This document shows, piece after piece, positions 31,250-42,469 of a stretch of 64,000 bases of DNA; within the stretch, counting starts at the first letter, position 1, and each line of letters starts with the position of its first letter. The notes beneath the pieces were generated by a model that saw only the letters and a program-made list of their open reading frames with translations, was not told where the DNA came from and searched no databases. Source of the stretch: Humulus lupulus (Eukaryota; Streptophyta; Magnoliopsida; Rosales; Cannabaceae); assembly GCF_963169125.1 (NCBI RefSeq), contig NC_084797.1, positions 91,731,868 through 91,795,867 of the forward strand. The letters run 5' to 3'. The position numbers and the translations under genes were made by a program.

Positions 31250-31740
31250 GTGATTGAGAGAGTTCTAGGGTACCTTAAAAGGACCAAGCAGCTAGGCCTC
31301 CAATATTCAAAGTTCCCAAAGATACTTGAAGGATATTACAATGCGAGTTGGATAGCAAGTATAGGAGATAACCTCTCTACAAGAGGTTTATGCTCAAAAG
31401 AGGAGCGATTTCTTAGGGCCCAAAGAAACAAACATATATTTCACTGAACCATGGAGAATGAGTTATAACTCTAGCGGAAATTGGAAAAGAGGCCAAGTGG
31501 CTTAGGGAATTCATGAGGACTATCCCAATGGTGATAAATATGCCACATTAGCTAGAGCTTATAATGGCATTAGAAGTCTAGACATATAAGTATAAGACAT
31601 GAGTATGTGAGACAATTGATTCGAGGAGGAATCATATCGATCTCATATGTTAAGACAAGTGAGAACATAGCAGATACATTTACAAAACCTTTTTCGAAGA
31701 GGTTAGTAAATTCTACTTCAAAAGGGACCAGATTAAAACT
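31250..31740 (+). pseudogene. Element E RNase H (decayed)
   Basis: IERVLGYLKRTKQLGLQYSK at 31250 is the normal linker into copia RNase H, and GYYNASWIASIGDNLSTRG follows. Later fragments (EIGKEAKWLREFM) and a final region in which translation gives a leaky match to the usual LADPLTKP ending (about 31655-31700) show the C-terminus. Stops and frameshifts occur throughout. Confidence 0.72.
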
Positions 31741-32307
31741 CCTAGAATAGTATATTCACCAATGATGGCAACCTAACTCCAAACTTGTGAACATCAAGGG
31801 AAAGAGTTCAATGGGTAAGAAAAAGTTATTGGGTGAATTGTTTCAACACTAACAAAATCATGAGTTCCATCCAAGGATGGTTAGTGTTGGTTGCTACTGA
31901 GTGAGGGGTAAGCCTAAGGATTTTTAATGAAGTTCAGTTGTGTGCAACAAGCATCTATAAAGGTAGCAAAGATACTGTAAGAACTTCACCTATGTGAACT
32001 TAGAGGTGGTGCCACCTCTCATGGGAGTCAGAGTTTCTCCCTGAAAATTTCATGAAATGGATGAGCACATGGCCTTATGAGTGCTAAATGAGAAAAGTGG
32101 GAAAATGAATGTTCAAGTGGAGGTGTGTGTGGTGTTACTGATTTTATCATTAAGGATTACTGTGTTCATTCTTTAAGACACCAAGGACTTCAATAAGGCT
32201 TATAATACTTTCATTAAGATAAAGTTCTAATAAAAAAAATACTTTATTTTATGCACCAAAACTGTTAAATCTAAGAAGAGAGGATTATATTTAACCAAGT
32301 GGGGCAT
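31741..32307 (+). other. 3' untranslated region and polypurine tract of element E
   Basis: Non-coding. It ends AACCAAGTGGGGCAT (polypurine tract about 32297-32307) directly before the LTR start TGTTGAGATTGG. I see no other gene. Confidence 0.75.
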
Positions 32308-32829
32308 TGTTGAGATTGGTTAAATATAATGGTTAAGATATTTATATGTTGAGGTGCAAAACACTTAACTGTTCTCACTTAAAGAGAAGTGAAAACATGA
32401 GAATGTGTAGAAGGTATCCAAAAGTAACTTTTATGGGTCTAAAGTGATACAATGAGGTATCCAAACATTCCCAAAAAGTTTGGTAGTATTTGGAGCAATT
32501 TTAGGACCATTGGAGGGGTTCAAAGTCAGAGAAGGTGGCGATACATCGCCCCTTAAGTGGCGTAGCATCGCCAAAATGCGAAGGACTTCAAATGCCCTAG
32601 CAGACGATGCATCGCCTGTCTGTAGGCGACGTATCGCCTGGGCGATCTATTTGGGTCATACAATTTACGTAAAATGCTCCAAATGATGTGTTTTAAATGC
32701 TGTAATCCTAATTGTTAGACTAATGATGATGCCTACACTATATATATGGCTTATTAGAGTTGAAAAGGCTTGATCACATTTTCCAACTCTCTCTCTTAAC
32801 TCATGCTCTCTCTAGCTTTCTAAGACCAA
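32308..32829 (+). repeat. 3' LTR of element E, truncated
   Basis: It begins TGTTGAGATTGG and matches 26506-26073 (reverse complement) and then 27218-27320. It breaks off after TCTAAGACCAA at 32829, where element G sequence begins. GGCGATACATCGCC, GGCGTAGCATCGCC and related palindromic motifs occur at 32537-32645. TATATATGGC at 32739 may serve as its TATA region. Confidence 0.85.
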
Positions 32830-33457
32830 GATGCTTGGCAATCAAGGACCTCGCGAGATGGCCCTATGAAAATGAGATGAGAGGGGCCTCTTGACCCTAG
32901 GCGCATGTTCTGGGCGCAAAGCGTGGCTCCGTAGGCAAGGCATGTGTCTCGCAAGACCTTCGGCGCGAGATGCGATGCCACTTGTGATGGGTGACATCGC
33001 GAGACCCTCGACGTAAGACCCTCGCGACTCCCTCTGTGCTACACTCTTGGAATGAGATGCTTGCGACACCCTCGGTGCCACTTGTGATGGGTGACCTTGT
33101 GAGACCCTCAGCGTGAGACCCTCACGACACCCTTGGTGCGACACCCTCAGCACAAGACGCTCGCGACACCCTCGGCGCAAGACGCTTGCAACACACTTGG
33201 CACCACTTGCAAGGGGTGACCTTGTGACACCCTCGGTGTGAGATGAGGTGTGTGCCTCAAGAGACCTTCAGTGCGAGGCCCCTATGCGTGAGACAAGGCT
33301 ATGGCATGAGGCGCAGGGGTGTGTGGGTGAGACGGTGTCTGCGAGGCCCCTTGGCGCGAGACGCAGGGGTGTGTGGGTGAGTCTATCTCCATCCCAAACT
33401 TATATTTTGAGGGTCATGAGGTAGGGGCCTCGTTCAAGCGGAATTTTGGTATTCACA
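32830..33457 (-). repeat. 3' LTR of element G, partial
   Basis: From ATGCTTGGCAATCAAGG (32831) it matches 52791-53039, which is inside the other LTR of G (that copy starts at 52152). The outer half of this LTR is therefore missing. It ends TATTCACA at 33457, before a polypurine tract (minus strand GAATGGGGGCAAG, 33458-33470). G+C-rich degenerate repeats of about 12-30 bp (CCTCGGCG.GAGAC, CTCGCGACACC) fill 32930-33390. Confidence 0.75.
32930..33390. repeat. Degenerate CpG-rich minisatellite in the G LTR
   Basis: Many variants of GACACCCTCGGCGCGAGAC, plus two copies of GACGCAGGGGTGTGTGGGTGA at about 33317-33380. A shorter version is at 52900-53040 in the other LTR. Confidence 0.8.
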
Positions 33458-33719
33458 CTTGCCCCCATTCTATGGGAGGACCTTTAGGTGCTCAGGTAGA
33501 CTTTTCGATAGGGTGTCTTCAAAGCATAGGCGGTGTTAATGTGTTTCTTTGCTTTGGTGGCATATAAAAACACACTTTGGAGGTGGTGATCCTTGTGATC
33601 CCTTGAGATTGGATGTGAGCCTATCATTTGGCTTCATGGATCCCAATGTAGGTGTTTGGCTCCATTTTCAACCATAGATCAAGCATTGGATTCAACGATT
33701 AAGATGAGTTTGAGCTTCT
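33458..33719. other. Element G region between polypurine tract and antisense promoter
   Basis: The polypurine tract is at 33458-33470. The rest shows no convincing gene. Confidence 0.5.
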
Positions 33720-33727
33720 TATAAATA
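33720..33727 (+). promoter_or_regulatory. TATA box for the antisense gene of G
   Basis: TATAAATA, in the same place relative to the antisense gene as the TATATAA at 9926 in element B. A likely leader intron follows (GGTAAGT, donor at 33805; TTTTTGCAG, acceptor ending 33929). Confidence 0.55.
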
Positions 33728-34150
33728 GATCTTCATCTTAAACATAATTACTACACTTTCTTTTCTTAGCTTGGTGGTATTTGTGTCCTCACATCCTCCA
33801 AGAGGTAAGTGGTTCCATTCTTCACAAGGTCACTTTGGCTTTCTTTCCTCTTTATTATTATTATTTTTATATGTAAACGTCTATATAGGTGCTAGGAGAC
33901 TAAAACACCTTTCTCCTTTCTTTTTGCAGACGTGTACTTTTGACCCTTGGCATTTCTTCAACCGTGATGGTGCTCGATTTTTACCCGCTCAAGGTATACT
34001 TTCTTCCTTTCATATGTTCAATGGCTTTAAATTAGCATTACTTTGGATGGGTTGTCTTGTCCGGTGCTCCTCGTGAGATAATCCACATATATGCCCCTAG
34101 TTGCACATATACCCTCCCTTGTACCCCGTAGTTGGTCATTTTGAGCACTT

Positions 34151-35295
34151 GTGTCTAGAGGTTTTGAGCTTATTCCTTTGTGTTTTGTAGCACCCTTTCC
34201 ACCTACACTTGCACCCCTCTTACCAACAAGACGAGTGTTTACGGCTTGTGGGGGATCGTCTAGCATTCCTCTGAGGGTCGAGTTTGTAGACTTATCTTCA
34301 GACTCGGGGTCCCCTGAGAACAACCCTTACAAAGACTATGACACCTTGAAGAGAGCACACATATGTCACCTTGAGTGCATGGCCGAGCTTAGGCGTAAAA
34401 TCTGGGTGGTGGAGAGCGAGATAGATTCAGTTTTGAGGGGTGATGGAGTCCCTTTCTCCTTTGACCTTAATGAGCACATTGCAAGCCTTAGAGTGAGCCT
34501 TTTTGATCTACAAATGGAGTTGGAGTTCATGGAGGGAAACCTCCCTCCTAAAACTCTTGCCCCATTCTCTCCCTTTAGTAGCCCTGAGGTCACCCCTGGT
34601 CCCCTCAACCCTTGTCTTCAATCCACCCGTGTTTGATGCTTCCATACTCAATGCCTCGGTGGAAAAGTCACGCAAGAAGAAAAAAATGGAGGGTAAAGTG
34701 CCCTGTTTTGACCTCACCTTTTTCCTTAGGTTTTGCATATATGTCAAAGAGAATGAGACGACAGGTGGTTCCCGAGAAGCCAGATTCTAGTCCTCTGTTG
34801 GCATCCACCATCGTTTCCAACGTGTCAGAAAATTGGTTGTTAGAATTATCCGAGAAGTACCACATTAGCAAAGAGTACAAGTTGTACGTACCCTCCAACA
34901 AGTGTCAGGTTGATAATCCCCCCAGGGCTACGTGGCCATGAGTAAGCACATCCTGAAGGCGGGTGGGACCATTCCCTTACACCCGTTCTTCATCATGGTC
35001 GTCAACCACTTCAACCTTGCTCTGTTTCATCTGGCACCTAACAGTTGGTTGACTTTAAGATGCCTATATATGGCATTTGTGAATCTCAATGGTTGTGCTC
35101 CCACAGCCCAAGAGGAGCATTTTACGTACAATCTCATGCCCACTCCTAAATCCAAAGGCTTCTACTTCCTACAAAAAGCCAATTCTCAGGTCTCCTTGAT
35201 AGAGGGTTCTGTGTTTAACCCAGGTTCCTGGAAGCAGGACTTTTTCTTTGTAAAAGGTCCACTTTCCGTCCGCGAACATTTATTCTAATCCCTAA
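34151..35295 (+). pseudogene. Antisense gene of G, N-terminal part with gypsy-type transposon domain
   Basis: The 34151-34636 open frame (161 codons) includes a helical stretch KDYDTLKRAHICHLECMAEL. After frame changes, 34932-35288 reads GGTIPLHPFFIMVVNHFNLALFHLAPNSW, LRCLYMAFVNLNGCAPTAQEE and KGFYFLQKANSQ, the same 'putative gypsy type transposon' domain (Transposase_28) found in the antisense gene of element B. GTAAGT at 35296 is a good donor and ATTATTCAG (ending 35379) the acceptor. Frames break at about 34620, 34935 and 35285. The function is unknown. The plus-strand position opposite to gag is as in B. Confidence 0.72.
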
Positions 35296-35379
35296 GTAAG
35301 TATTTCAAGTTTTTCCTTTTATCCTAAGATTGCTATTTTGGAACTTATACTCATATTGATAACTGAGTTGATTATTCAG

Positions 35380-36498
35380 AGAGCTTCAGTATCCCCGACA
35401 TTCATGAATCGGAGGCGACACTAGCAGACGTCTTCCTCGATGCAGACCCTGCAATAAAAATCGTTTCCCATCTCTTTACCGTGGCCAACCTCATCCACTA
35501 TGGTTTATCCAGGGTTTCAGAGCCCGACCTACTATGGCATATTTACGAGTGAAAGAAGAAGGCGAATTTGGCAAAACCCCACTCAGACGAGGGTGATGTT
35601 GATTGGGTGCCTGGGGAGGTTTCCCCAGAATCTAAGCATCCAGCTTGACCATCTCCGTCCTGCAGGGGGTGCCCCCCTTGTGCCCCTACGGACCGCGACA
35701 CAGCCTCTCATCCCCGCGGTCCACAGATCATGCAAGGGTGCTTCGTTATGCCTTTCTCCGATGAATATGATAATCTTCCCTACGCTCCCGCTAGTCATGG
35801 CCATTCGAGGTACCCTTCTTTCGATGTTCCTACGCCTCTTCCTCCTTTAGTGAGTGGGTCATCTGTCCTTGCTCACCTGGGTGCCCCTGATTTGGAGGGC
35901 ACATCCTGGGTGGGTCGCATGTTAGCCACTTACTTGCAAAGGTATACTCGAATCACCGAGGGTATTCTCGAGAGCGAGTGGAGAGGTCTCAGGAATTTTA
36001 CCATGGAGGAGCTTGGGGAGACCCTTGTGCACTCCACAACTTGGGTGAGTTCACGCGTCTTACATTGGTCTTTTTTTGTGTGTTTTGAATTCTTTATTTG
36101 TTCATGTTTCTTTTGCTTCCTTGCAAGCTTCTATGGTGGCTCAACACTTCACAAACTCGGCACAGGGCCTATCTTCATCAAATGCTGAAAAGGACCATCT
36201 AGCGGTTAGAGTTCAGGAGCTCGAGGGCCAGCTTGCTGACATCAAACTCAAGCTGGAGAAAGCCTTGGCGAAGGCCTCTTCGTCATCAAAGAAGAAGAAG
36301 AGATCAGAAGCTAAGGCTGCAGTGTTGCAGTATAGGGTCACTCTCCTTGAGGCTAATTTGGCAGAGGTTGAATATAAGTCCATAGAGCACACCCTTTATG
36401 GAATGTGGAGGCAAAATCCTAGCTTCGATTTCTCCTCCTTTGGTGACCATGCCGTTGCCAAGGTGGCTGAGTGGAATGCTCGCGGTGGGAGGCCTTGA
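35380..36498 (+). pseudogene. Antisense gene of G, C-terminal part with coiled coil
   Basis: After the intron the sequence SIPDIHESEATLADVFLDAD begins a low-similarity middle part. A GT-AG intron at about 36045-36127 (GGTGAGTT...CCTTGCAAG) leads to the last exon: EKDHLAVRVQELEGQLADIK and LKLEKALAKASSSSKKKKRS form a heptad-rich helix, and LYGMWRQNPSFDFSSFGDH matches the end of the antisense protein of B. The stop is at 36496-36498. The last exon is open for more than 100 codons, so part of the gene is still readable. Confidence 0.68.
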
Positions 36499-37487
36499 GA
36501 TTTCACTTATACAATTTTTACCTTTCACTTCGATTTGGTTGTATGCTTATTTGAGCCTCATTTTTTGTAGGAACTTTTCTAAGTCCTGCTGTGGCTGATG
36601 CTGATTTTATCCTGCAACATTATTGCAACTTTTAATATATGTATATGTGATCATTTGTTTTTGCTATCCTATGCTTGAGGTCCTTTTGAGCCCGCTCAAA
36701 AGGGTTTGATAGGTCTCTTTTTTTTTTAATAACTCGTCGATACTTTATTTGGACCAGTAGTGATGGTCTCTTCGGTGCACCTTGATTGTATTTGTAAGGA
36801 TATGTTGACCCTTTGGGTTCTAGCCATCCTTTTATATATTTTCGCGTGCCCTTGTTATTTCTTGCGAGAAGCGTCCTTCTCGTCATTACGCATAGCAATA
36901 TTTTTTCAAGGGTCTCTTTAGGTTTTTGGCTAGACGGCTTGGTGGCTGCTTTAGGCTTATTGGTGGATGCTCTTCCTGAGGCCTTTCCTCTCGTGGAGGT
37001 ATCAGCCTTTATTAGGAGGCTCTTCCTGTAGGACTTTTTGACCCTCTTGATGTTCATAAGGGTAGCTAATCCTTGTGAACTCGAGAGATGCCTTGCAAGG
37101 TTTTCTTCCTTATTTCCTTTTTTTTATAAGGGTCTCTTTTAGGACCCTTTTTGGCTGTATACTCTGCCCCCTAAGTGGTTGGCGCGATTTATCTCGTCAG
37201 GTACTTTGATCATTTTGCTCATGCACTTTGATAATTCCAATTGGTGATAGGTACACGAGAGTTAGATATATGCTCACGTAAATTAGGAGGGTGTCATGCC
37301 AATAAGAGACATATTCATTAAAAATAAGTAGAGTACATAGGTATCTATGGCAATATTGTTCTAACTACATATCAGGGCATCTAGGTTACCCCTCTAATCT
37401 ATAGCTACTTTTAAGGGGAGGACTCACAACTATGTTGGGGGGCTAACTATGGTAACCCTTTTGATTTATCGCACTAAAAGTGGAGCT
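36499..37487. other. Element G spacer between antisense gene and protease
   Basis: About 1 kb. Phrases such as GGGTCTCTTT.AGG recur at 36710, 36910 and 37130, but no clear tandem array is present. Integrase, RNase H and reverse transcriptase, which occupy this place in element B, are absent. I find no coding similarity here. Confidence 0.6.
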
Positions 37488-38150
37488 TTACGTAATGCTC
37501 CTTCTCAGGCGCATATGCACATCATCAATTCTGATCTCCTTAGTAACTTTTGGATTGAACTCATGCGGGATTGCGCTCCCATGCACTACCATCGCCATAG
37601 GTTCTGGCGGTATCATGACTGTGTGGAGGAACATGTTATAACATTCCCTAGCTTCTTTCTGTTCCCCTTTCACACTCACTACTCCCCCAGGAGTTGGGAA
37701 TTTTATGGCCAAGTGGTATACTGAGGTTATTGCCTTCAATTCTCTCAGGGAGGGTCTCGCTAATAATGCGTTGAAGGCCAAGGAACAGCTTACTATGACA
37801 AAGTTTGTCATTACAGTGGTCTGTCTGGGCAGCTCTCCCATGGTGAGGGCCAACTCGATTGTGCTCAGGGGCTATATCGAGTCTCCTGTAAACCCATACA
37901 GGAAGGTGTTACAGGGCTTTAAGTTCATGATGCCCAGTCCCATCTTCTCTAAGGTTGGGCGATATAGGATGTCTACGGAGCTCCCATTGTGTACCAGAAC
38001 CTGATGTACCTTCATGTTGGCTAGCTGTACACTTAACACCGAGAGGTCATGGTCTGGAAAATGCACACCCCGAACGTCTTCTTCGGTGAAGGTTATTGAG
38101 TCATTTTCCCCTTTAAAGTTTTTCGGGGGTCGTTGTTCTAAATTTAGCAT
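37488..38150 (-). pseudogene. Element G aspartic protease
   Basis: 38150-37872: DDVRGVHFPDHDLSVLSVQL, then the catalytic loop VLVHNGSSVDILYRPTLEKMGL, in which the expected catalytic aspartate is histidine. 37853-37488: TNFVIVSCSLAFNALLARPSL, VYHLAIKFPTPGG and GEQKEARECYN, the typical TAT protease tail. A stop near 37860 divides the two in about the same frame. After the protease the frame ends (RRSIT) and no RT follows. The protease would process gag. The altered active site suggests it is inactive. Confidence 0.82.
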
Positions 38151-38302
38151 GCATGGGGGTGGACTTCATCTGGCTTCCATGGCATACCTATCTCGCCCCT
38201 TTCTCGATTCTCCTTCGAATTCTGGTCCTCCGAAAATCGTCCTGACCTCTCCTTGCACCTTTGGGGCTACATCTCATGCTCATGGCGAGGGTGGTCTATC
38301 AT

Positions 38303-38446
38303 CTAGTCTTTCATTTTCTCTTCGGATGTATCTACCCAAGTGCCCCTGCATATGAGTTCCTCTATTTCCACCTTTAAATGAGTACATTCCGCTATGGTGT
38401 GGCCAATGTCTTTATGATACTGAGAGTACTTTCTGGGGTCTCTCTT
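38303..38446 (-). pseudogene. Element G gag C-terminus (left of element H)
   Basis: SKRDPRKYSQYHKDIGHTIAEC, then HLKVEIEELICRGTWV, is the TAT gag C-terminal signature, with the first cysteine replaced by serine. The reading continues on the far side of element H at 48030 in the same frame. Confidence 0.8.
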
Positions 38447-38451
38447 TGACC
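38447..38451. repeat. Target-site duplication of element H
   Basis: TGACC at 38447-38451 and again at 48025-48029. Confidence 0.95.
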
Positions 38452-40804
38452 TGTAACGCCCTACTTCCTTAGAGCTGTTACTAAGTGAGGTTAAAACGTG
38501 CATTTAACTTGCTAATCGAGATTTTAAGACAAAAGTGTAATTAAACCATAAACAGGGTCATAAACCTTGAAAACAATTCCATTTACTGAAAATCATAAAG
38601 CATTTAACATTTGGGATCCCAAAATACAATTTAGAAATATTTACAACTCAAAAGAATAACTAAAGTCGACTAAACGAAAAAATCTGGGTTTTATACATCC
38701 ATCTCCCAAAATACCTCTGGCCGTGGCAGCCAGGCAGGCCAAGCATGTACGCGCCACTTCACGCTCTCCCTACTCATGGTTGATCAACTTTTCCCTTGCC
38801 CTTACCTTCACCACAGAGCACTCGTGAGCCAAAGCCCAGCAAGAAAACCCTCACAAGCAGATAACATATGCATATCAAACACTTAGCATATAAACATGCC
38901 ATAAATAGGCTATACACATACGACCATTCCGTCCCAGGTGCTTTACCAGGCCCTGGGTTCGCGGTCCACACCGTAAGGATATCCCAAGTATCCTTTAGGG
39001 TCTCACCCTGGCAACTCGTACTCCATGTGCTAACGCTGCTCCCGGCCTCTTGCTGCACTCGGCCTCGCACTCCACGTGCTTAACGCCATTCCCAACCCCT
39101 TGCCATTCTCGGCCTAGCCGACCTCGGCCTGCGCCGTTCCTGGCTCTTGCCGAACATTCACACATATGCATACATAGCATAATAAAGAAAATACCAGGCA
39201 CGAATAAACTCAATCAAAGGGCTACGCCCTGCAACACAAAAATATAGGGCCCTGCCCTGCATATAAGCTCTACGGGAAGAGTAGTTTTCTTACCTGTGTC
39301 CCGAGCTTCTTGAGCACCGAAATCACGAGCACGGTCCTCTAACCCGAGCCTTGCTGAAAACCTAGTAACAACACATACACAACACTCTCATTACAAACCA
39401 ATTTATAACCATCTCTCGGAACCAATCCTGTGCTCTCGGGACCTCTCGTTTCCCCCCACAAGGTAGCAGAAGCATCCCCCGAGCCCCCTGAGCCAACACC
39501 CCAAAAACACATTTTTCCCCTGCCCAGAAATGGCCTAGCGCCGCGAAACCCCGCTATAGGGGCCGCGGTGCATAGAATGGGGCCCCTCCCCTGATGCATC
39601 CTAGCGCTGCGGCACGGAAGAACAGGGCCGCGGCGCCCATATGCGAACCCGGAAAACTGGGTTTTTCCTCAACATTTTCCCGAGCCAAAACACTTCCAAA
39701 TCAATACCAAGACATACCTAAGTCCAATATTCAATCCAAAACCCCAAATAGACCGTATGGAAACTCGAAAACATCAATAACAAGCCCGAACACACATTCA
39801 AACCTATGATTCACAAATTGGTTTAAAACTTCATAAAACTTAAACCATTACAGAGCGCAACCTCAGAAATGCATGGAATTCTTACCTTAAACAAGAATTC
39901 GACCTTGAGCTTCCTCCAATTCCAACTCCAAGCTAAACCCCTTTGATCCCCAAGCTGAATTCTCACAATAACAAGCCACAAATCCAGGTTTCAACTTTCA
40001 TTCTCAAACTCTCAAAAACATGCTTGGAACCTTAAAGAAAGCAGGGATGAATTCCTTACCTCTGTGTTAATCACACCCTTGAGCTAATTCCCCTAGCTAT
40101 AGCAAGCAAAATCCTTCAACTCCCTAGTCTAAAATCCTCAAGACTCATCAAGCTTTCAGCCACCAAGGAGAGGGAGGAGGGAACCGAATATGAGAGAGAG
40201 AGCTGAGAAATTTGTTTCTTTTTCCTTCCTCTGTTTTTGCCAAAAGGTTTTAGTATATCCCAGCCCCTTAACTAAGTGCAACCAGCTGCCAAATGACCCA
40301 ATTGCCCCTTAAGTTAACCTAAATCCTCACATGCCACCAAGGGCGTTTAGTCTTTTAACATATCCCGCGAAATCCTTGAGTATACCGAAAAATCCCCGTT
40401 TAATCCCGACACGTCTAAACCATTACTGAATTACTAACCGCCACTCAATAATTCCTGATCATTTTATAATATTCCCAAAATACCCCTAAGTTCCTCCCGA
40501 GCCGGGTATTTGACCCCGTTGTGACTTTCTAGCTAAACAGCTCCCTAAGACCGTCTCGGATCGCGCACCGCAATTATATCACCACCCACACGTGGTATCA
40601 ATCACAATACACAAAAATATAACATTTATGCCCCCAACGGGCTAAAATTACAAATATGTCCCTAACAGCCCAATGGGGCCCACATGCATATTTAATCACC
40701 TAAACATGCACTTCTAATCACATATTAATACAATATAGAAATTATTGCCCTCCAAACACGCTAATCAAGGCCCCAAGCCTTATTAGCAAATTTGGGTTGC
40801 TACA
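38452..40804 (-). repeat. 3' LTR of element H
   Basis: 2353 bp. Plus strand starts TGTAACGCCCTACTTCC and ends TTTGGGTTGCTACA. It contains GC-rich boxes (TAGCGCCGCG, GGGGCCGCGGTGC, GGGCCGCGGCGCC) at 39535-39640 and a GAGAGAGAG tract near 40191. Confidence 0.94.
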
Positions 40805-40818
40805 ACTATCCCCTCCTT
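40805..40818 (-). other. Polypurine tract of element H
   Basis: Minus strand AAGGAGGGGATAGT abuts the 3' LTR. Confidence 0.85.
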
Positions 40819-40839
40819 ATAGAAAGTTCATCCTCGAAA

Positions 40840-41326
40840 TTACCTGAACAACTCGGGATACCGCTCCCGCATTTCCGATTCAAGTTTCCATGTCGCCTCC
40901 TCAACCTTGCTGTTCCTCTACAAAACTTTCACCAAGGCGATGGTCTTGCTCCACAAGACTTTATCCTTCCGGTCAAGAACCTGAACTGACTTCTCCTCAT
41001 AGGAAAAATCCTAATCCAGCTCCCAAATTCTCATAACTCAACACATGCATCAAATCTGACAGATACTTCCGGAGCATGGACACATGAAAGACATCATGAA
41101 CCCCTGACAAAGCTGGAGGCATCGCCAGTCTCTAAGCTACCTCTCCAACCCGTTCCAGAATCTCGAATGGGACAACAAACCTAGGGCTCAGCTTGGCCCG
41201 AACACCAAACCGTTTCACTCCTCTCAAAGGTGAAACCCTAAGAAGCGCATGGTCACCAACCTGAAATTCCACGCTTCTACGTTTCAAGTATGAATAACTC
41301 TTCTGGCGACTCTAGGAGCCGAGCAT
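40840..41326 (-). pseudogene. Element H integrase C-terminus and chromodomain-like tail
   Basis: Shifting frames encode SVEFQVGDHALLRVSPLRGV, AKLSPRFVVPFEILER, HDVFHVSMLRKYL and VEEATWKLESEMRERYPELF. These parallel the tail of element C at 21759-22215. Stops (for example near 41115) and a frame change near 41000 break it. Confidence 0.8.
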
Positions 41327-42463
41327 TCACGCTCTAATCTTCTCAATCGCCTCATTGGTCCTCTGAACCATCTCAGGACCAAAATAACTCCTTTCACCCA
41401 TCTCATCCCAATGGATAGGTGATCTGCACTTCCTTCCATAAAGCATCTCATACAGAGCCACTTCGATAGTCGCCTGGTGACTATTGTTGTACAAAAACTC
41501 AATCAAAGGGAGATACTTACTCCAAGATCCCCCAAAATCTAGCACATAAGCTCGTAGCATGTCCTCCAGTATCTGAATAATCCTCTCAGACTGTCCATCT
41601 GTCTGAGGATGATAAGTGGTTCTAAACCGCAACTGCGTGCCCATAGCCTTCTGCAGACTCTCCCAGAACTTGGAGGTGAAGGTGGGGTCCCTGTCAGATA
41701 CTATCAACCTCGGAGCCCCATGAAGTCGAACATTTTCCTTCACATATAACTCAGCATACTGCTCCACAGTATAAGTCACCCTGACAGGTAAAAAGTGGGT
41801 GGACTTGGTATACCTATCCACAATCACCCACACCGAGTCATGTTGTCCCACGGTCCTCGACAAACCAACCACGAAGTCCATGGTGATATCTAACCACTTC
41901 CATTCTGGAATCCCCAGAGGCTGCAGCAATTCCGCTGGCCTCTGATGTTTAGCCTTGACCCGCTGACAGGTTAAACACTTGGCCATATAATCCACCACAT
42001 CCCTCTTCATGCCCGACCACCAATACAAAGCCCTTAGATCTTGGTACATCTTTGTCGTACCCGAATGCAAGGAATAGGTAGTGGTATGCGATTCATCTAA
42101 GATCTCCCGTCGGATATCAAAATCCATCGGAACGCAGATTCGACCCTTGTACTTTAGTAACCCTATCTCTGAAATAGAAAAGTTCTTAGCCGCTCCGACT
42201 AAGACGTTCTCTCTATGACCTCTCAACTGGGAATTTTTCCCCTGCGCCTCCTTGATCCTCTCAAGGAGTGTAGGCTGAAGAGTGATGTTGGCTAACCGAC
42301 CAACCACCAACTCTATACCCGCTCTAGTAATCTCCTCAGCAAGCTTATCAGATATCTGTCTCGAACTAAACCACTGTCCTGGGCCTTTCCGACTCAATGC
42401 ATCAGCAACCACATTAGCCTTCCCAGGATGGTATAGGATAACACAATCATAATCCTTAACCAA
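41327..42463 (-). pseudogene. Element H integrase
   Basis: About 379 open codons starting in the RNase H end (VKDYDCVILYHPGKANVVADALSRK). Zinc module: H...H in ESHTTTYSLHSGTTKMYQDL, and CLTCQRVKAKHQRP. Core: D in WLDITMDFVVGL, D in IVSDRDPTFTSKFW, and E 35 residues later in TDGQSERIIQIL, the canonical DD35E. The open frame ends at a TGA near 41327, before the C-terminal module. A TGA at 42467-42469 cuts it off from the reverse transcriptase in the same frame. All catalytic residues are present. Confidence 0.92.
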
Positions 42464-42469
42464 CTCCAG

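Noticed and set aside
32842..33180. 112-codon minus-strand frame in the G LTR
   Set aside because: It is encoded by a degenerate CpG-rich minisatellite (RVSHQGCREGL-type repeats). The matching frame in the other LTR differs.
33771..34076. Independent small gene in the G leader region
   Set aside because: The frame crosses good splice signals (33805 and 33929) and looks like 5'-UTR exon plus intron of the antisense gene.
39050..39810. Arg/Pro-rich open frames on both strands of the H LTR (also 46143-46815)
   Set aside because: They arise from GC-rich LTR sequence, differ between the two LTR copies by indels, and have no similarity.
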